Assembly (NCBI GenBank): GCA_001464575.1
Contig: LNFE01000096.1
Location: 1-64,000 of the forward strand
Direction: 5' to 3'
Length of the DNA stretch: 64,000 bases
Origin: Acidobacteria bacterium Ga0077553
GTDB taxonomy: Bacteria > Acidobacteriota > Terriglobia > Bryobacterales > Bryobacteraceae
Under the pieces are notes generated by a model. The model saw only the letters and a program-made list of their open reading frames with translations. It was not told where the DNA came from and did not search any database. Below, piece by piece: positions 37,561 to 47,724 of the stretch (position 1 is the stretch's first letter; every line of letters begins with the position of its first letter). The position numbers and the translations under genes are program-made.

Positions 37561-38931
37561 TTGGGAGTGCCAGTGTTCAAAGTTTCCGTCCGCGCCATTC
37601 TACCGCTCACAATCGCCGCAACTCTCGTCGCGCAAACAGCGACTGACGACGCGAGTTCCAACCCTGCAACATCCTATGACGGGCCCAGCGTAATGGGTCG
37701 AGGGCCGATTCGGATTGGTTTGATTGGTGCGGAGTCGGTTCCGATCACGATTTCATTTCGCGCGGGCGGGTCCTACGACACCCTTCTTGGTGGTTTCCGT
37801 ACGGATGCCGATGGCAATTTGACTCCCGGCGCCGGCTCCTACGGCGTTGAGGGAGGGTTCAACATCTCGGGTCAAAAGATGTTCCGCCGATCGGTGCTTG
37901 GCGTCTCTTACAACGCTGGCTACAACTATTTTGGCTCGGTTACCGGATTCAGTGGGACCAACCAAGCGTTGAATTTGGCTTACGGACGGCGCTTGACTCG
38001 CAGGCTAGAGTTGAACTGGAACAACACCGCCAGCGTCACCAATCGAATCCTGGGAAACCCATTGAATCAGCCGGGCACTGGGATCGATATTGTCACCGTT
38101 CCAGTGAACGAGCTCTTTGACACCCGGATCTACTTCCTGCAATCGCAGATGACCGCCGGGTATAACCTGAATTCTCGCTGGCAAATCCAGTTCGGGGGAA
38201 GCGGTGGCGTTATCCGCCGGCAAGCCCGCGCACTGGCCGATGCCAACACGTACGGTGGCTCCGCTTCGGTGATGTACCGCTGGAGTCGCAATACGACAAT
38301 CGGTGGGGGATATAACTACACCGCATTCAATTTCGGCCGATCCTTTGGAGAATCCGGTATTCATGCCCTATCCCTTAATTTTGCCCGGAGGATTGGCCGG
38401 GCTTGGCAGGTTTCCGCGTCGGTGTCCGGACAGACTGTTCGCACCATTGGTGTCCGCCGCGTCGCACTCGACCCTGTCATCGCCGCGCTCCTCGGATCAG
38501 GGTCCGGCGTCGAGGCCTTCGATTCCCGGGTCCGCATCGGGGGATACGGTCTTTCTTTAGCGCGCTCTTTCCGGCGCAGCAACTTCGAGGTTCGCGCGGA
38601 CCGATCCATCGTTCCGGGCAATGGACTTCTCCTCACCTCCGTGATCAACACTCAGTCAGCGTCAGCCACCTACAATGTCACTCGGAAGTGGAATGTCTTC
38701 ACGGGCATCAATCGAAGCACAATGGGAGAAGTAGCGGGCAGTACCTTTGGAGCCTTCAAGACTTGGGGCACGCAGATTGGCGTCGGCCGAAATTTGACGG
38801 ACGAAATCACAGTGAACGGCACCGTCGAGTACCGCAGCTTCATTTTGTCCGATTCTCCGCTCGATCGCACTGGCACCCGGTATCTCATTGGAATCTCGTA
38901 CACTCCCAGATCCCTTCCCTTTGGCAAATAG
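37561..38931 (+). CDS. Outer-membrane beta-barrel-like protein
   Basis: Signal peptide, alternating beta-strand pattern, ending in RYLIGISYTPRSLPFGK. Confidence 0.6.
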   Translation: MGVPVFKVSVRAILPLTIAATLVAQTATDDASSNPATSYDGPSVMGRGPIRIGLIGAESVPITISFRAGGSYDTLLGGFRTDADGNLTPGAGSYGVEGGFNISGQKMFRRSVLGVSYNAGYNYFGSVTGFSGTNQALNLAYGRRLTRRLELNWNNTASVTNRILGNPLNQPGTGIDIVTVPVNELFDTRIYFLQSQMTAGYNLNSRWQIQFGGSGGVIRRQARALADANTYGGSASVMYRWSRNTTIGGGYNYTAFNFGRSFGESGIHALSLNFARRIGRAWQVSASVSGQTVRTIGVRRVALDPVIAALLGSGSGVEAFDSRVRIGGYGLSLARSFRRSNFEVRADRSIVPGNGLLLTSVINTQSASATYNVTRKWNVFTGINRSTMGEVAGSTFGAFKTWGTQIGVGRNLTDEITVNGTVEYRSFILSDSPLDRTGTRYLIGISYTPRSLPFGK

Positions 38932-38949
38932 GGCTCCTCGCGCTCTAGG

Positions 38950-39327
38950 ATGACGGACTATCATCATGGCATTCGAGTGATCGTCGTCGACGATGATCCT
39001 CTGCTCGGCAAACTCCTCCTTCGCTATCTTTCCCGGGCGAGCATCTTTGCTCACACTGCCGCTAGTCTGGCCGAGCTCAGCGCTGTTTTCGAGCCCGGAG
39101 CCTACACGCACGCGCTGGTCGATTTGACCTTGCCCGATGGCTCCGGGGCCGAATGGCTCGCCGAGGCCCTTACCCGCGATCCGCTTCTATTCGGTGTGCT
39201 CACCAGCGGCTATCCAATTGCAACCGACCTGCTGCCCCAGTCTCTCCGGCATCGCGCCGCAGTGCTGCAGAAACCCTTCTCTCCTGCCGCCCTGCTCGTA
39301 GCCCTTGGCCTGTCCGCCCCAGCCTAA
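38950..39327 (+). CDS. Single-domain response regulator
   Basis: VIVVDDDPLLGKLLLRYLSRA, HALVDLTLPDGSG, LQKPFSPAAL. Confidence 0.82.
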   Translation: MTDYHHGIRVIVVDDDPLLGKLLLRYLSRASIFAHTAASLAELSAVFEPGAYTHALVDLTLPDGSGAEWLAEALTRDPLLFGVLTSGYPIATDLLPQSLRHRAAVLQKPFSPAALLVALGLSAPA

Positions 39328-40211
39328 TCCTCTTCCACACAGTTCTGGGCCTGCGTGTTCACGACGAGCCGGAACAGGTCGGGGCGTCCGTAATGCCCCA
39401 CCACATCCAGATCAAACTGGGCCTCTCGAATTTTCCCCATGTCCAGGTCCGCAACCAGCAGTCCTTCCCCGTCTCGCTTGGGTCCAGCTATCACGGATCC
39501 CAGCGGATCAATGATCACGCTGCCCCCGGTAATCGCCGCCCACTCGCCCGGCGGTTGCCATTGGCAGGCACTCAGCACAAAGCATCGCCCCTCCATCGCG
39601 ATGTGCCGCACCGTCGGGAGCCACGTCTCCCGATCGTCCACCGTGGGCGCACAATACAACTCCACTCCTTGTCCGTACAGCGCCAGCCGCAGCTGCGGCA
39701 TGTAGTTCTCCCAACAAATCGCTGCACCCACCCGTCCCATCGGAGTCTCCACTACACCTAACGTACTCCCGTCCCCCAAACCCCAGATCAGGCGTTCCAT
39801 GGCCGTTGGCATCACTTTCCGATGCTTACCCGCCACTGTTCCGTCCGGCGCCAGATAGTAAACGGTGCAGTAGAGCGTCCCGCCATCCCGTTCAATCGCA
39901 CCGACGACCAGCCAAACCCCGTGCGCCGACGCCACCGCGGCCATCTCTTCGGCATCGGCAATCGCCCCCTCGGCGTACCGGGCGAACTGCCGCCTGCCCT
40001 CCTCTGTCCGCCTTCCCACCGTCACCCCGAAATCCATACCCTTCGGGTAACCCCCGATAAACGCCTCAGGAAAGACAATCAGTTCAGCCCCCGCCGCTGC
40101 GGCTTCCCCCGCCCACCGGTCCAGCCGCTGCAGGCTCGCCGCCGTGTCCCAAGGCACCGATCCCGCTTGCACCACCGCCACCCGCACGACTGACTTCTGA
40201 TCCTGGCCCAT
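39324..40211 (-). CDS. Carbon-nitrogen hydrolase (nitrilase superfamily)
   Basis: ELIVFPEAFIGGYP, GKHRKVMPTAMERLIWG, VGAAICWENYMP. Confidence 0.93.
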   Translation of the reverse strand: MGQDQKSVVRVAVVQAGSVPWDTAASLQRLDRWAGEAAAAGAELIVFPEAFIGGYPKGMDFGVTVGRRTEEGRRQFARYAEGAIADAEEMAAVASAHGVWLVVGAIERDGGTLYCTVYYLAPDGTVAGKHRKVMPTAMERLIWGLGDGSTLGVVETPMGRVGAAICWENYMPQLRLALYGQGVELYCAPTVDDRETWLPTVRHIAMEGRCFVLSACQWQPPGEWAAITGGSVIIDPLGSVIAGPKRDGEGLLVADLDMGKIREAQFDLDVVGHYGRPDLFRLVVNTQAQNCVEED

Positions 40212-40234
40212 GCGCTTAAAGATACACTAAAGGC

Positions 40235-40990
40235 TTGAAAAGGCCGCTAAAGACGTTAGAACGGGTGATCTCAAAGGCGGGCTTGGGCTCCCGCACTGAG
40301 GCCCGCAGTTGGATCGGCGCCGGCCGGGTCTCCGTGAACCGCCGCGTGATTCAGGACCCGGACCACTGGATCGACATGGAGCGCGACAAGGTCCTGTTCG
40401 ACGGCAAGCCGCTTGTCAAGAAAGAGCACGTCTATCTTATGCTCTATAAGCCGAAAGGCTACCTCACCACCTATAAAGACCCGGAGAATCGTCCCACCGT
40501 CTATGACCTTCTCCGTGATGTCGGCACCTTTGTCGTCCCGGTCGGCCGCCTCGATCTCGATACCAGCGGGCTTCTCTTGCTCACCAACGATACACAGTTC
40601 GCCGAGCGCATCATGAACCCCGATTTCCACGTCGCCAAGCGCTATCTCGTCAAAGCGAACCGGCTGCTTAGCGATGAGGAACTAGCCCGGCTGCGGGACG
40701 GCCTTGAACTCGACGACGGCCCGACCCGGCCCGCCACCGTTAAACGCGTCCGTGACAGCGAAAAGTACACGCACTTTGAAATCACGATCACCGAAGGGCG
40801 TAACCGCCAGGTCCGCCGCATGGTCGAAGCGCTGGGCGCCATGGTTCTGAAGCTGGTTCGCGTCGCCATTGGGCCGCTCGGCATCGGAACCCTGGAGGTC
40901 GGGAAATGGCGCTACCTGGAGCCGGCAGAGTGCGCCCGGCTCGGCCCTCAGCGCACCTTCGTCCGTAAGGCTTCCACCCGCTTGACGTAG
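40235..40990 (+). CDS. RsuA/RluB-family pseudouridine synthase
   Basis: S4-like N-terminus; GRLDLDTSGLLLLTNDTQFAERIMNPDFHVAKRYLV; EGRNRQVRRM; TTG start. Confidence 0.93.
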   Translation: MKRPLKTLERVISKAGLGSRTEARSWIGAGRVSVNRRVIQDPDHWIDMERDKVLFDGKPLVKKEHVYLMLYKPKGYLTTYKDPENRPTVYDLLRDVGTFVVPVGRLDLDTSGLLLLTNDTQFAERIMNPDFHVAKRYLVKANRLLSDEELARLRDGLELDDGPTRPATVKRVRDSEKYTHFEITITEGRNRQVRRMVEALGAMVLKLVRVAIGPLGIGTLEVGKWRYLEPAECARLGPQRTFVRKASTRLT

Positions 40991-42078
40991 CTCGATTCGA
41001 AGCTTCGCCGCGGTACCGACAACTTCTTCCGCAGTTCGGGCTCCCGCAATAGCTTCTTTCCGCTGCCGGGTAATCCCTCCGCAGCCCGTTCGAAGGTCCG
41101 GGCGTGCGCACTCTGCCACCCCGCCAAAGCCCGGAAGTATCCCAACTGGTTGTCGATCTTCTTGCAACCCCGCAACAGCGCATCCAGAATCTCTGCACGG
41201 TCGCCGTCGGTCAACAGCGGGCTCCCTCCGATGGTGGCGCCCCAATCGTCGAGAAACGGCCCCAGCGGCAGCAGGAGGGCTGGGGATTGCCGTAGCGCCT
41301 TCACCGGCCGTAACGGGTAGTGCCGGTGCCCCTCGGCGCTCAAACATTCTTTGTACAGATTGGCAATGTGTTGGAAGATCCCTCCAAACGGGGTCTTGTT
41401 CTCATGCGCCAGCCGGTGGAAACGCTGCTTCTGCGCCGAATGCTTCGCCGCGCCCTCCCAGTAACCGATCCCCTGGTCCAGATCCCCCAAATTGTGAGTA
41501 ATCGAAACGGCCAGCAGTAGGGTATCAATCTCGCGTCCCGGCGTCCGCAACGCCTTGCGGAACGCCTCGGCTTCCCGCTCCAGTTCCGCTTCAATCTGGC
41601 TGGTAAACGGCTCTTCCATCCCCAATTGCAGATAGCGACCCAGTCCCCCGCTCGCCACGGAAAACCATTCGCCGTTGTGCCCGGAGACAGGCCCTAGCCC
41701 CGCGTCGATGGTCACCCGCGCCGAGATCCCCTCCACGGTCCAATCGCGCATCTGCAGGGAAAATGCCGCCATCCTGCCCAAGGTTTCCGCGTCCCGCGTC
41801 TCGTTCCACAGCACGCCTCGGATCTTGCTGTCGACGTCCGTCGGGACGAACGTCGCCACGGTCGCCTGATGCGCCGAGCAGCAGAGCGCGAAGTAGTCCT
41901 CCAGGGTATCGACGGCCTTCGCCGATGCCAGCACCCGCAGATACCCCGCCGGAGTCCCTCCCAGTCCGATCAGCGGCCCTTCCTCCGCCGCGCCCAATTT
42001 TAGAAACGGCGCCGTGTTTTGAACTTGTTCAAGAATAGTGTCCGGGGAAATAAACTTGGACCATATGGGTTCTGCCAT
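40948..42078 (-). CDS. Hypothetical protein
   Basis: Long ORF; start chosen at ATG 42078. Confidence 0.6.
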   Translation of the reverse strand: MAEPIWSKFISPDTILEQVQNTAPFLKLGAAEEGPLIGLGGTPAGYLRVLASAKAVDTLEDYFALCCSAHQATVATFVPTDVDSKIRGVLWNETRDAETLGRMAAFSLQMRDWTVEGISARVTIDAGLGPVSGHNGEWFSVASGGLGRYLQLGMEEPFTSQIEAELEREAEAFRKALRTPGREIDTLLLAVSITHNLGDLDQGIGYWEGAAKHSAQKQRFHRLAHENKTPFGGIFQHIANLYKECLSAEGHRHYPLRPVKALRQSPALLLPLGPFLDDWGATIGGSPLLTDGDRAEILDALLRGCKKIDNQLGYFRALAGWQSAHARTFERAAEGLPGSGKKLLREPELRKKLSVPRRSFESSYVKRVEALRTKVR

Positions 42079-42922
42079 TCGAATCTTTAGTGTAAAGGAC
42101 ACGCCGGTGGAGACTCCTGTTTTCTTGGGTCCTCCGCCGCGCAACACCACAGGGTGAGTGGGAGTAACCGTCGAATCCGTTGCTGGCGATCGACTAATTT
42201 TGGGCGGAGGGTTTATCCAGGCCCCCTCCAGTTCCTCCCCACAGCAGGCTCCCTCGCCCGCGGAATGGCAGCCCGCAGCCTCTTTTACTTCGGCGCCTAG
42301 AGCCGATACTCGATCGCTAGGCCGCATACGACTCCCAACCGGACCGCAATCGAACATGGCGTCGTCCTTCCAATCGCTAAGTCCGGCGAGTCACCCAGGA
42401 CGCTGATCCTCTCCAACCCCGGCGGTATCGACCCAGCGAAGCCATGCCGTCCACGGTCCACTCTTGCGTCCCCGTGGCCTCAGTCCAGCCGCACGCCTGC
42501 TGCAACGATACCGGCGGCGGCGTCTGAAACCCTTCTTGCTACTTGGCCGGCACCGTTCTGATCCGTCGGGAGACCCACCCTTCCCTCGTGTTTGGCGGCC
42601 GAGCACCGCGTTTCCCCGAAGGCGCCAAGCGACCCTCGCCAGGCCCCGGCCCCGATTCCGCCGAGGCGCACCAGAATCTCGAATTCGCTTGCGGGCTCTG
42701 GCTGTATGTGTTCGTCCCGAAAATGAGGGTGGTCAAGCCTCCTTGCCGCAAGGTCTAAGTCCACCGTGGAATCCAGCGGAACGGATTCAAGTACAGCGCC
42801 CCTACCTCGCCCCCACGCGCGCTCCAATCGACGACTGCCGCGTCGGCACCGCGCCCTCGAATTGCCGAAGACCGCTAAGACGATCGTCCCGCCCAACCGA
42901 TTGCTGAACTCGCCGCAAGGGC

Positions 42923-43510
42923 CAACCCGTCTTCTGCGTCGACAGATCCAACCCGCCGTTCCTGATCCACCGCGCCGACGCCCTCCTGCCCCTGCCCCGG
43001 AGCAAAACCGGCGTCCCGGTAGGACTTACCGTCTACCGTCGGGCAGGCCACGCCGGACCCACAGTCGACCATCCCATCCTCTGCGTAGCCAAATCCGGCC
43101 CGCCGTTCCTGATCCACCGCGCCGACGCCGACATTCTTCTGGCCCGGAGAAAGGACGGCGTCCCGGTCGGACTAACCGTCTTCCGTCAGGCAGGCCACGG
43201 CGGACCCAGAGTCGACCATCCCATCCTCTGCGTTACCGAATCCGGCCCGCCGTTCCCTATCTACCGCGCCGACGCCCACCTGCCCCTGCCCGAGCGCAAA
43301 ACCGGCGTCCCGGTCAGGCTATCGGGCTTCCGTCGGGCAGGCGACGGCGGACTCGAAGATGGCCATCCCATCCTCTGCGTCAACAAATACGGCCCGCCGC
43401 TCCTGATCCACTACCGCAACGCCGAACTGCACCTGCCGCAGAGCAAAGCCGACGCCCCGATCTGTCTAACCGTCCTCCGTCTGGCAGGCCACAACGGTCC
43501 TGAATATGAT
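42923..43510 (+). repeat. Four tandem copies of a 147-bp (49-codon) repeat
   Basis: Units start about 42923, 43070, 43217, 43364; protein-level consensus HPILCVxKSGPPFLIHRADAxLPLPRRKTGVPVGLTVFRRAGHGGPRVD; GC-rich third positions in this frame. Confidence 0.8.
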
Positions 43511-44752
43511 TTAGCGGAACAGTCTCCGCTCCCGCCGCAGGAACGCCGGGGTATCCACGTCATCGAACGGATCGGCCGTCTTCGGCGAATCCGCCGGCGC
43601 CTCCGCCGCGGGCGGCTCCACCCACTCGGCCCCCGGCGTTTCGACTTCCAATTCCTCGGTCACCACCGGCTCGCTGATCGGCGGAGGCGGAGTCGGCAAT
43701 TCCACAAACGGCATCGACATCGCCGGTTCCGGCGCGCTCGAACCGGACGCCGGTTGCCGCCGTTGAATCTGGGGCAGCGTCTGCCGCTCGAAGCCGGTCG
43801 CGATCACCGTCAACTTTACGGTTTCGTCCATCGAGTCGTCCACCACCACGCCGAAGCTGATCTGCACATCCTCGTTCTGCGTCGCTTCCCGCACCAGCGT
43901 ACACGCCTCACTGACTTCAAGCAGCCCCAACTCGCTCGAACCGGTGATGTTGATCAAGATCCCCTTCGCGCCTTCGACACCGCCCTCCTCGAGCAGAGGA
44001 GAATTGATTGCCTGTTCCGCCGCCGCAATCGCGGCATTCTCGCCGGTCGCCGTCGCCGTGCCCATCATGGCGTAACCCATGCCGGACATGATCGCCCGGA
44101 TGTCCGAAAAGTCGCGGTTGATCACGCCAGGGGTCGTGATGATATCCGCAATCCCCTGCACCGCCTGCCGCAAAACGTCGTCCGCCATCTGTAGCGCCTG
44201 CTGGAAGCTCGTCCCTTTGCCCGCCAACTTCAGCAGCTTATCGTTCGGAATCGAGATGACGGTGTCGACGACGCTCGCAATCTCCGCCAACCCTTGCTCG
44301 GCCTGTTTCATCCGCCGGGGCCCTTCAAAGCTGAACGGCTTCGTCACCACGGCCACGGTCAAGGCGCCGAGTTCGCGCGCCAGCGACGCGACGATCGGCG
44401 TCGCCCCGGTCCCCGTCCCGCCGCCTAACCCGGAGGTGATGAAGACCATATCCGCATCTTCCAGAATTTCGATGATCCGGTTGGTATCTTCCATGGCGGC
44501 CTGCCGCCCCACCTCCGGGTTGGCTCCCGCACCCAAACCGTTGGTGATCTTGCTCCCAATCGGCAGCTTATTGGGCACCGGCGAGGCCTGCAACGCCTGC
44601 ATGTCGGTGTTCAGAACATAGAACTCGACGCCCTGCAAACCAGCGTTCATCATGCGCGCCACGGCATTGCAGCCACCGCCGCCAACACCGATCACCTTGA
44701 TCCGGGTGCCCAGATCGGTCTCTTCTTGAATGTGAAATTTAAGCTCTGCCAT
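43511..44752 (-). CDS. ftsZ: Cell division protein FtsZ
   Basis: IKVIGVGGGGCNAVARMM, GLGGGTGTGATPIVA tubulin signature. Confidence 0.98.
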   Translation of the reverse strand: MAELKFHIQEETDLGTRIKVIGVGGGGCNAVARMMNAGLQGVEFYVLNTDMQALQASPVPNKLPIGSKITNGLGAGANPEVGRQAAMEDTNRIIEILEDADMVFITSGLGGGTGTGATPIVASLARELGALTVAVVTKPFSFEGPRRMKQAEQGLAEIASVVDTVISIPNDKLLKLAGKGTSFQQALQMADDVLRQAVQGIADIITTPGVINRDFSDIRAIMSGMGYAMMGTATATGENAAIAAAEQAINSPLLEEGGVEGAKGILINITGSSELGLLEVSEACTLVREATQNEDVQISFGVVVDDSMDETVKLTVIATGFERQTLPQIQRRQPASGSSAPEPAMSMPFVELPTPPPPISEPVVTEELEVETPGAEWVEPPAAEAPADSPKTADPFDDVDTPAFLRRERRLFR

Positions 44753-44769
44753 GGCGATTCCTTCCGCGC

Positions 44770-45972
44770 TTAGCGCATCAACAAGTTAAGAAAAGGGGGG
44801 GGCGGCTTGCGGCCGCCTCGATCCTGCTTTAAACGGCCCGAGTACATGGCCAGCCCCGCGGCTGTGGTCCAACTCGGGTTGTTCATCCGGCTCGGCCAAT
44901 CCAGGATGCCCACGGGCAATCCATTTCGCGCCGGACAATTCAGCACGAGTTCGGCCACGTCGCACATGCCGTTCAGGCGCGCCCCGCCGCCGCACAGCAC
45001 GATTCCTTCAAACAGCTTCCGGTCCATACCGGCCTCGATCACTTTCCGCTGCACATACTCAAACAGAAACTGCGCCCGCGCCTCCAGCATATCGTTCAAC
45101 TCGCGCCGCGGCGCCTCGCGCGACGGCCGCCCGTCGCCGGAGGGCACCTCAATAAACGTATTGTCCGCCGTAAGCCCCAGAATCGCGCAGCCGTACTCAA
45201 TCTTCAGCCGCTCGGCGTCCTCGTGCGTCACGTGGAACCCGGCGCTGACATCGCGGGTAAAGTGATCGGCCGAGACGGGAATACTCGCGGCCTGCACCAT
45301 AGCGTCGCCTTGGTAGATAGCGATCTCGGTAGAGTGCAGCCCGATGTCCGCTACGGCCACACCCTTCGCCCGCTCGTCGGGCAACACACTGGCGTAGGCC
45401 GCCGCCATGGCTTCGAATACGGTCTCTTCCACCGCCAAGTGAGCGTGGTGCACCGCGCTCACCAGTGCCTGATGGTCGAGCGCCGAGGTGGTCACTACGT
45501 GCACATTGGCTTCCAGGCGAGAGCCCCGTAATTCGCGCGGGTTGATAATCTCGGTGCGCCCATCCAGCGTGAAGTCTTGCGGCAGCACTTGCAGCAAGAT
45601 CCGGTCGTTCTCCAACCGCACCCGGCAGGCCAACTCCACCGCATACCGCATATCGGACTCGTCGATCTGACGAGGACGCCCCAACTCATACACCCCGCGC
45701 GCGTTCGCCCCCTGAATCGCCTCTCCACCCAGCCCCACCACGGCCGCGTCGAAGGAAATCTGCGCCTGCCGCTCGGCTTCCCGCGCCGCCACCTTCACCG
45801 ATTCCGATAGCTGCGCCCGATCCGCAATCCGCCCCTTGGCCCAACCCTTCGCCTCCGCCTCTCCGGAACCGAGAAATCGGATCTTGTTGTCTTCGACAAC
45901 GCAAACCACGCACCGCGTCAACGAACTCCCCGCGTCGAGCCCCACCGCCAATTTCACCCGGCTACCAGCCAT
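44770..45972 (-). CDS. ftsA: Cell division protein FtsA
   Basis: AVGLDAGSSLTRCVV, 1C region (LLQVLPQDFTLDGRTEI...VHVVTTSALDHQALVSAV), ADIGLHSTEIAIY, IVLCGGGARLNGM; start ATG 45972. Confidence 0.93.
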   Translation of the reverse strand: MAGSRVKLAVGLDAGSSLTRCVVCVVEDNKIRFLGSGEAEAKGWAKGRIADRAQLSESVKVAAREAERQAQISFDAAVVGLGGEAIQGANARGVYELGRPRQIDESDMRYAVELACRVRLENDRILLQVLPQDFTLDGRTEIINPRELRGSRLEANVHVVTTSALDHQALVSAVHHAHLAVEETVFEAMAAAYASVLPDERAKGVAVADIGLHSTEIAIYQGDAMVQAASIPVSADHFTRDVSAGFHVTHEDAERLKIEYGCAILGLTADNTFIEVPSGDGRPSREAPRRELNDMLEARAQFLFEYVQRKVIEAGMDRKLFEGIVLCGGGARLNGMCDVAELVLNCPARNGLPVGILDWPSRMNNPSWTTAAGLAMYSGRLKQDRGGRKPPPPFLNLLMR

Positions 45973-46828
45973 GCGCAATCCCTCCATGCAACGCCAACCC
46001 CGCCGCCACGGCCCAACTCGGCGCCGAAAGCTCGAGCGGCCACTCCTCCTCCCCCACCACTTGCCCCAACCGCACCGGACACTGCAGCAACTCTTCGGCG
46101 TAGTCGCATAATCCGGGCAGGCACGCGCCGCCACCCGTCAGAATCAAGCCACCGGGCGGCGGCAGCTGGCCCGCCAACTCTTCAATCCGGAATTCGAGCA
46201 TGTGCAAATACTGTCCGGCGCGCGCTTCAAGTATCTCTTGCAACGGCGTTGCTTTCTCTTCGATCGAAGACCGGGCAATGCTCCCCACGGTCACCTTCCG
46301 GTGCTCGGCTTCGGCAAACGGCAGATCAAACAGCGTGGCGATATCTTCAGTGAACTCCCGCGATCCCATCGGCACACTGACCGTCCGGACGCCCCCGGTG
46401 AGGTCGCTGTAGGCCAACTCCGTTGACTCCACCCCAATCGCCGCGGCGCTGATGCCGCCTTGCCGCATCAGATCCGATGTCGTGGCCAGAAGCGCGGCTT
46501 CCGCTTCGACGACGTAATCCGCCACCCGCAGTCCGCTCCGCTCAAGCGCCGCGTTCAGTGCCTCCATCTGATTAAAGGAGTCCGCATACCCCGCCGTCAC
46601 CGTGTCGATCTCCGCCCCGGCCCGGATCCCCGCCGCCATCGCCGCCGCGGATACCGACCCCGCTACGGCCTCCACATTCCGGATCTTCCCCTGCTCCCAG
46701 CCCTGCGACGGCACAATGCTCGCGCTGCGCAGACGCGGCCGCCCGTTCACCCATTCAATCAAGACACAGCGGGTGTGGGCCGTGCCCGCATCGAGTCCCG
46801 CGCGGATCAGTGGGGCGCTAGGCTCCAC
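45962..46828 (-). CDS. FtsA-like paralogue apparently lacking subdomain 1C
   Basis: IRAGLDAGTAHTRCVLIEW ... EIDTVTAGYADSFNQMEALNAALERSGLRVADYVVEAEAALLA ... GLILTGGGACLPGLCDYAEELL; proposed GTG start at 46828 overlapping ftsQ stop. Confidence 0.8.
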   Translation of the reverse strand: MEPSAPLIRAGLDAGTAHTRCVLIEWVNGRPRLRSASIVPSQGWEQGKIRNVEAVAGSVSAAAMAAGIRAGAEIDTVTAGYADSFNQMEALNAALERSGLRVADYVVEAEAALLATTSDLMRQGGISAAAIGVESTELAYSDLTGGVRTVSVPMGSREFTEDIATLFDLPFAEAEHRKVTVGSIARSSIEEKATPLQEILEARAGQYLHMLEFRIEELAGQLPPPGGLILTGGGACLPGLCDYAEELLQCPVRLGQVVGEEEWPLELSAPSWAVAAGLALHGGIAHGW

Positions 46829-47711
46829 TGGGAACCTCGGGCGAGGCAATACGCTCGGCCTTCCCCCCATCTTGAGGCACGGAGAGAATATTCCCTTCAA
46901 TGCGTAAATCGAACACGTTCGATTCCGGCGCGCGCTTTTGAATCTCGGGGTAACTCAGCCGGAATTTCTCCAACCGCCGTCGGAACTGCCGGTCCCCAAT
47001 GTAGAGCATCACTACGCGCCCGTTCTCGTCCTGCATCACCTTTAGGTTACCCGGATCTGTCGCGTCGACTTCGGAAATCTTCTCGGCCAGTGGTCCCGCG
47101 TCCTGCAACAGCTTCACGAACCGGTGCACCCTCACCTTCCGTTCCGCCTCGTCCTGCTGCATTCCCACGCCAGTCAATACCGGCAGTTGAAACTCACCCG
47201 GCTGCTGCAAGCGCAAAATGTTCCCTTCCGCATCGATCAGCGCCGGCTCCTTCGTGTTCTCCGGGCCGGGAATCTGCACCCACGCCACCGGTTTGCGCTC
47301 CTTCACCTCCACCCGAATCTGGTTCGGCCATACCCGTGTCACCGAGGCTTCCTCAATCCAAGGATTGCCCAACAATTGCAGCCGGCGTTCGTGAATCGGC
47401 AGCATATAGAGACTCCGTCCGTAGTCGGAACGGAACACCGCCGTCACCTGCACACGCGCCGCGTTCTTCAACCCGCGGATTTCAAGCGCCGGACTCTCCT
47501 CGCCCAGGTCCGGCGGCGCGGCGACCATAAACTGCGCATCCCGCAGCAGGAACCGTTGGAGCTCCTGCCAGCCAAACAACAGCCCCACCACAACCACGGA
47601 GAACACAGTCGCCCAGACCAATCCGCTCCATACCGTGCGAAATCGCGCCTTCCGCGCCGCATCTTTCTGCGGCGCCCGGTCAGCGGCGGTACTGCTCTGT
47701 TTGCGTGCCAT
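46818..47711 (-). CDS. ftsQ: FtsQ/DivIB-type cell division protein
   Basis: N-terminal TM, ALEIRGLKNAARVQVTAVF POTRA-like, NPWIEEASVTRVWPNQIRVEVKERKPVA. Confidence 0.88.
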   Translation of the reverse strand: MARKQSSTAADRAPQKDAARKARFRTVWSGLVWATVFSVVVVGLLFGWQELQRFLLRDAQFMVAAPPDLGEESPALEIRGLKNAARVQVTAVFRSDYGRSLYMLPIHERRLQLLGNPWIEEASVTRVWPNQIRVEVKERKPVAWVQIPGPENTKEPALIDAEGNILRLQQPGEFQLPVLTGVGMQQDEAERKVRVHRFVKLLQDAGPLAEKISEVDATDPGNLKVMQDENGRVVMLYIGDRQFRRRLEKFRLSYPEIQKRAPESNVFDLRIEGNILSVPQDGGKAERIASPEVPSGA

Positions 47712-47724
47712 ACTCGGACTCCTC

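Noticed and set aside
42766-43503. Plus-strand 245-aa Pro/Arg-rich ORF over the tandem repeats
   Set aside because: Composition (RRPGRTxRLPSGRPRR) is typical of a wrong-frame translation; codon third-position GC bias favours frame 2, which has no start codon.
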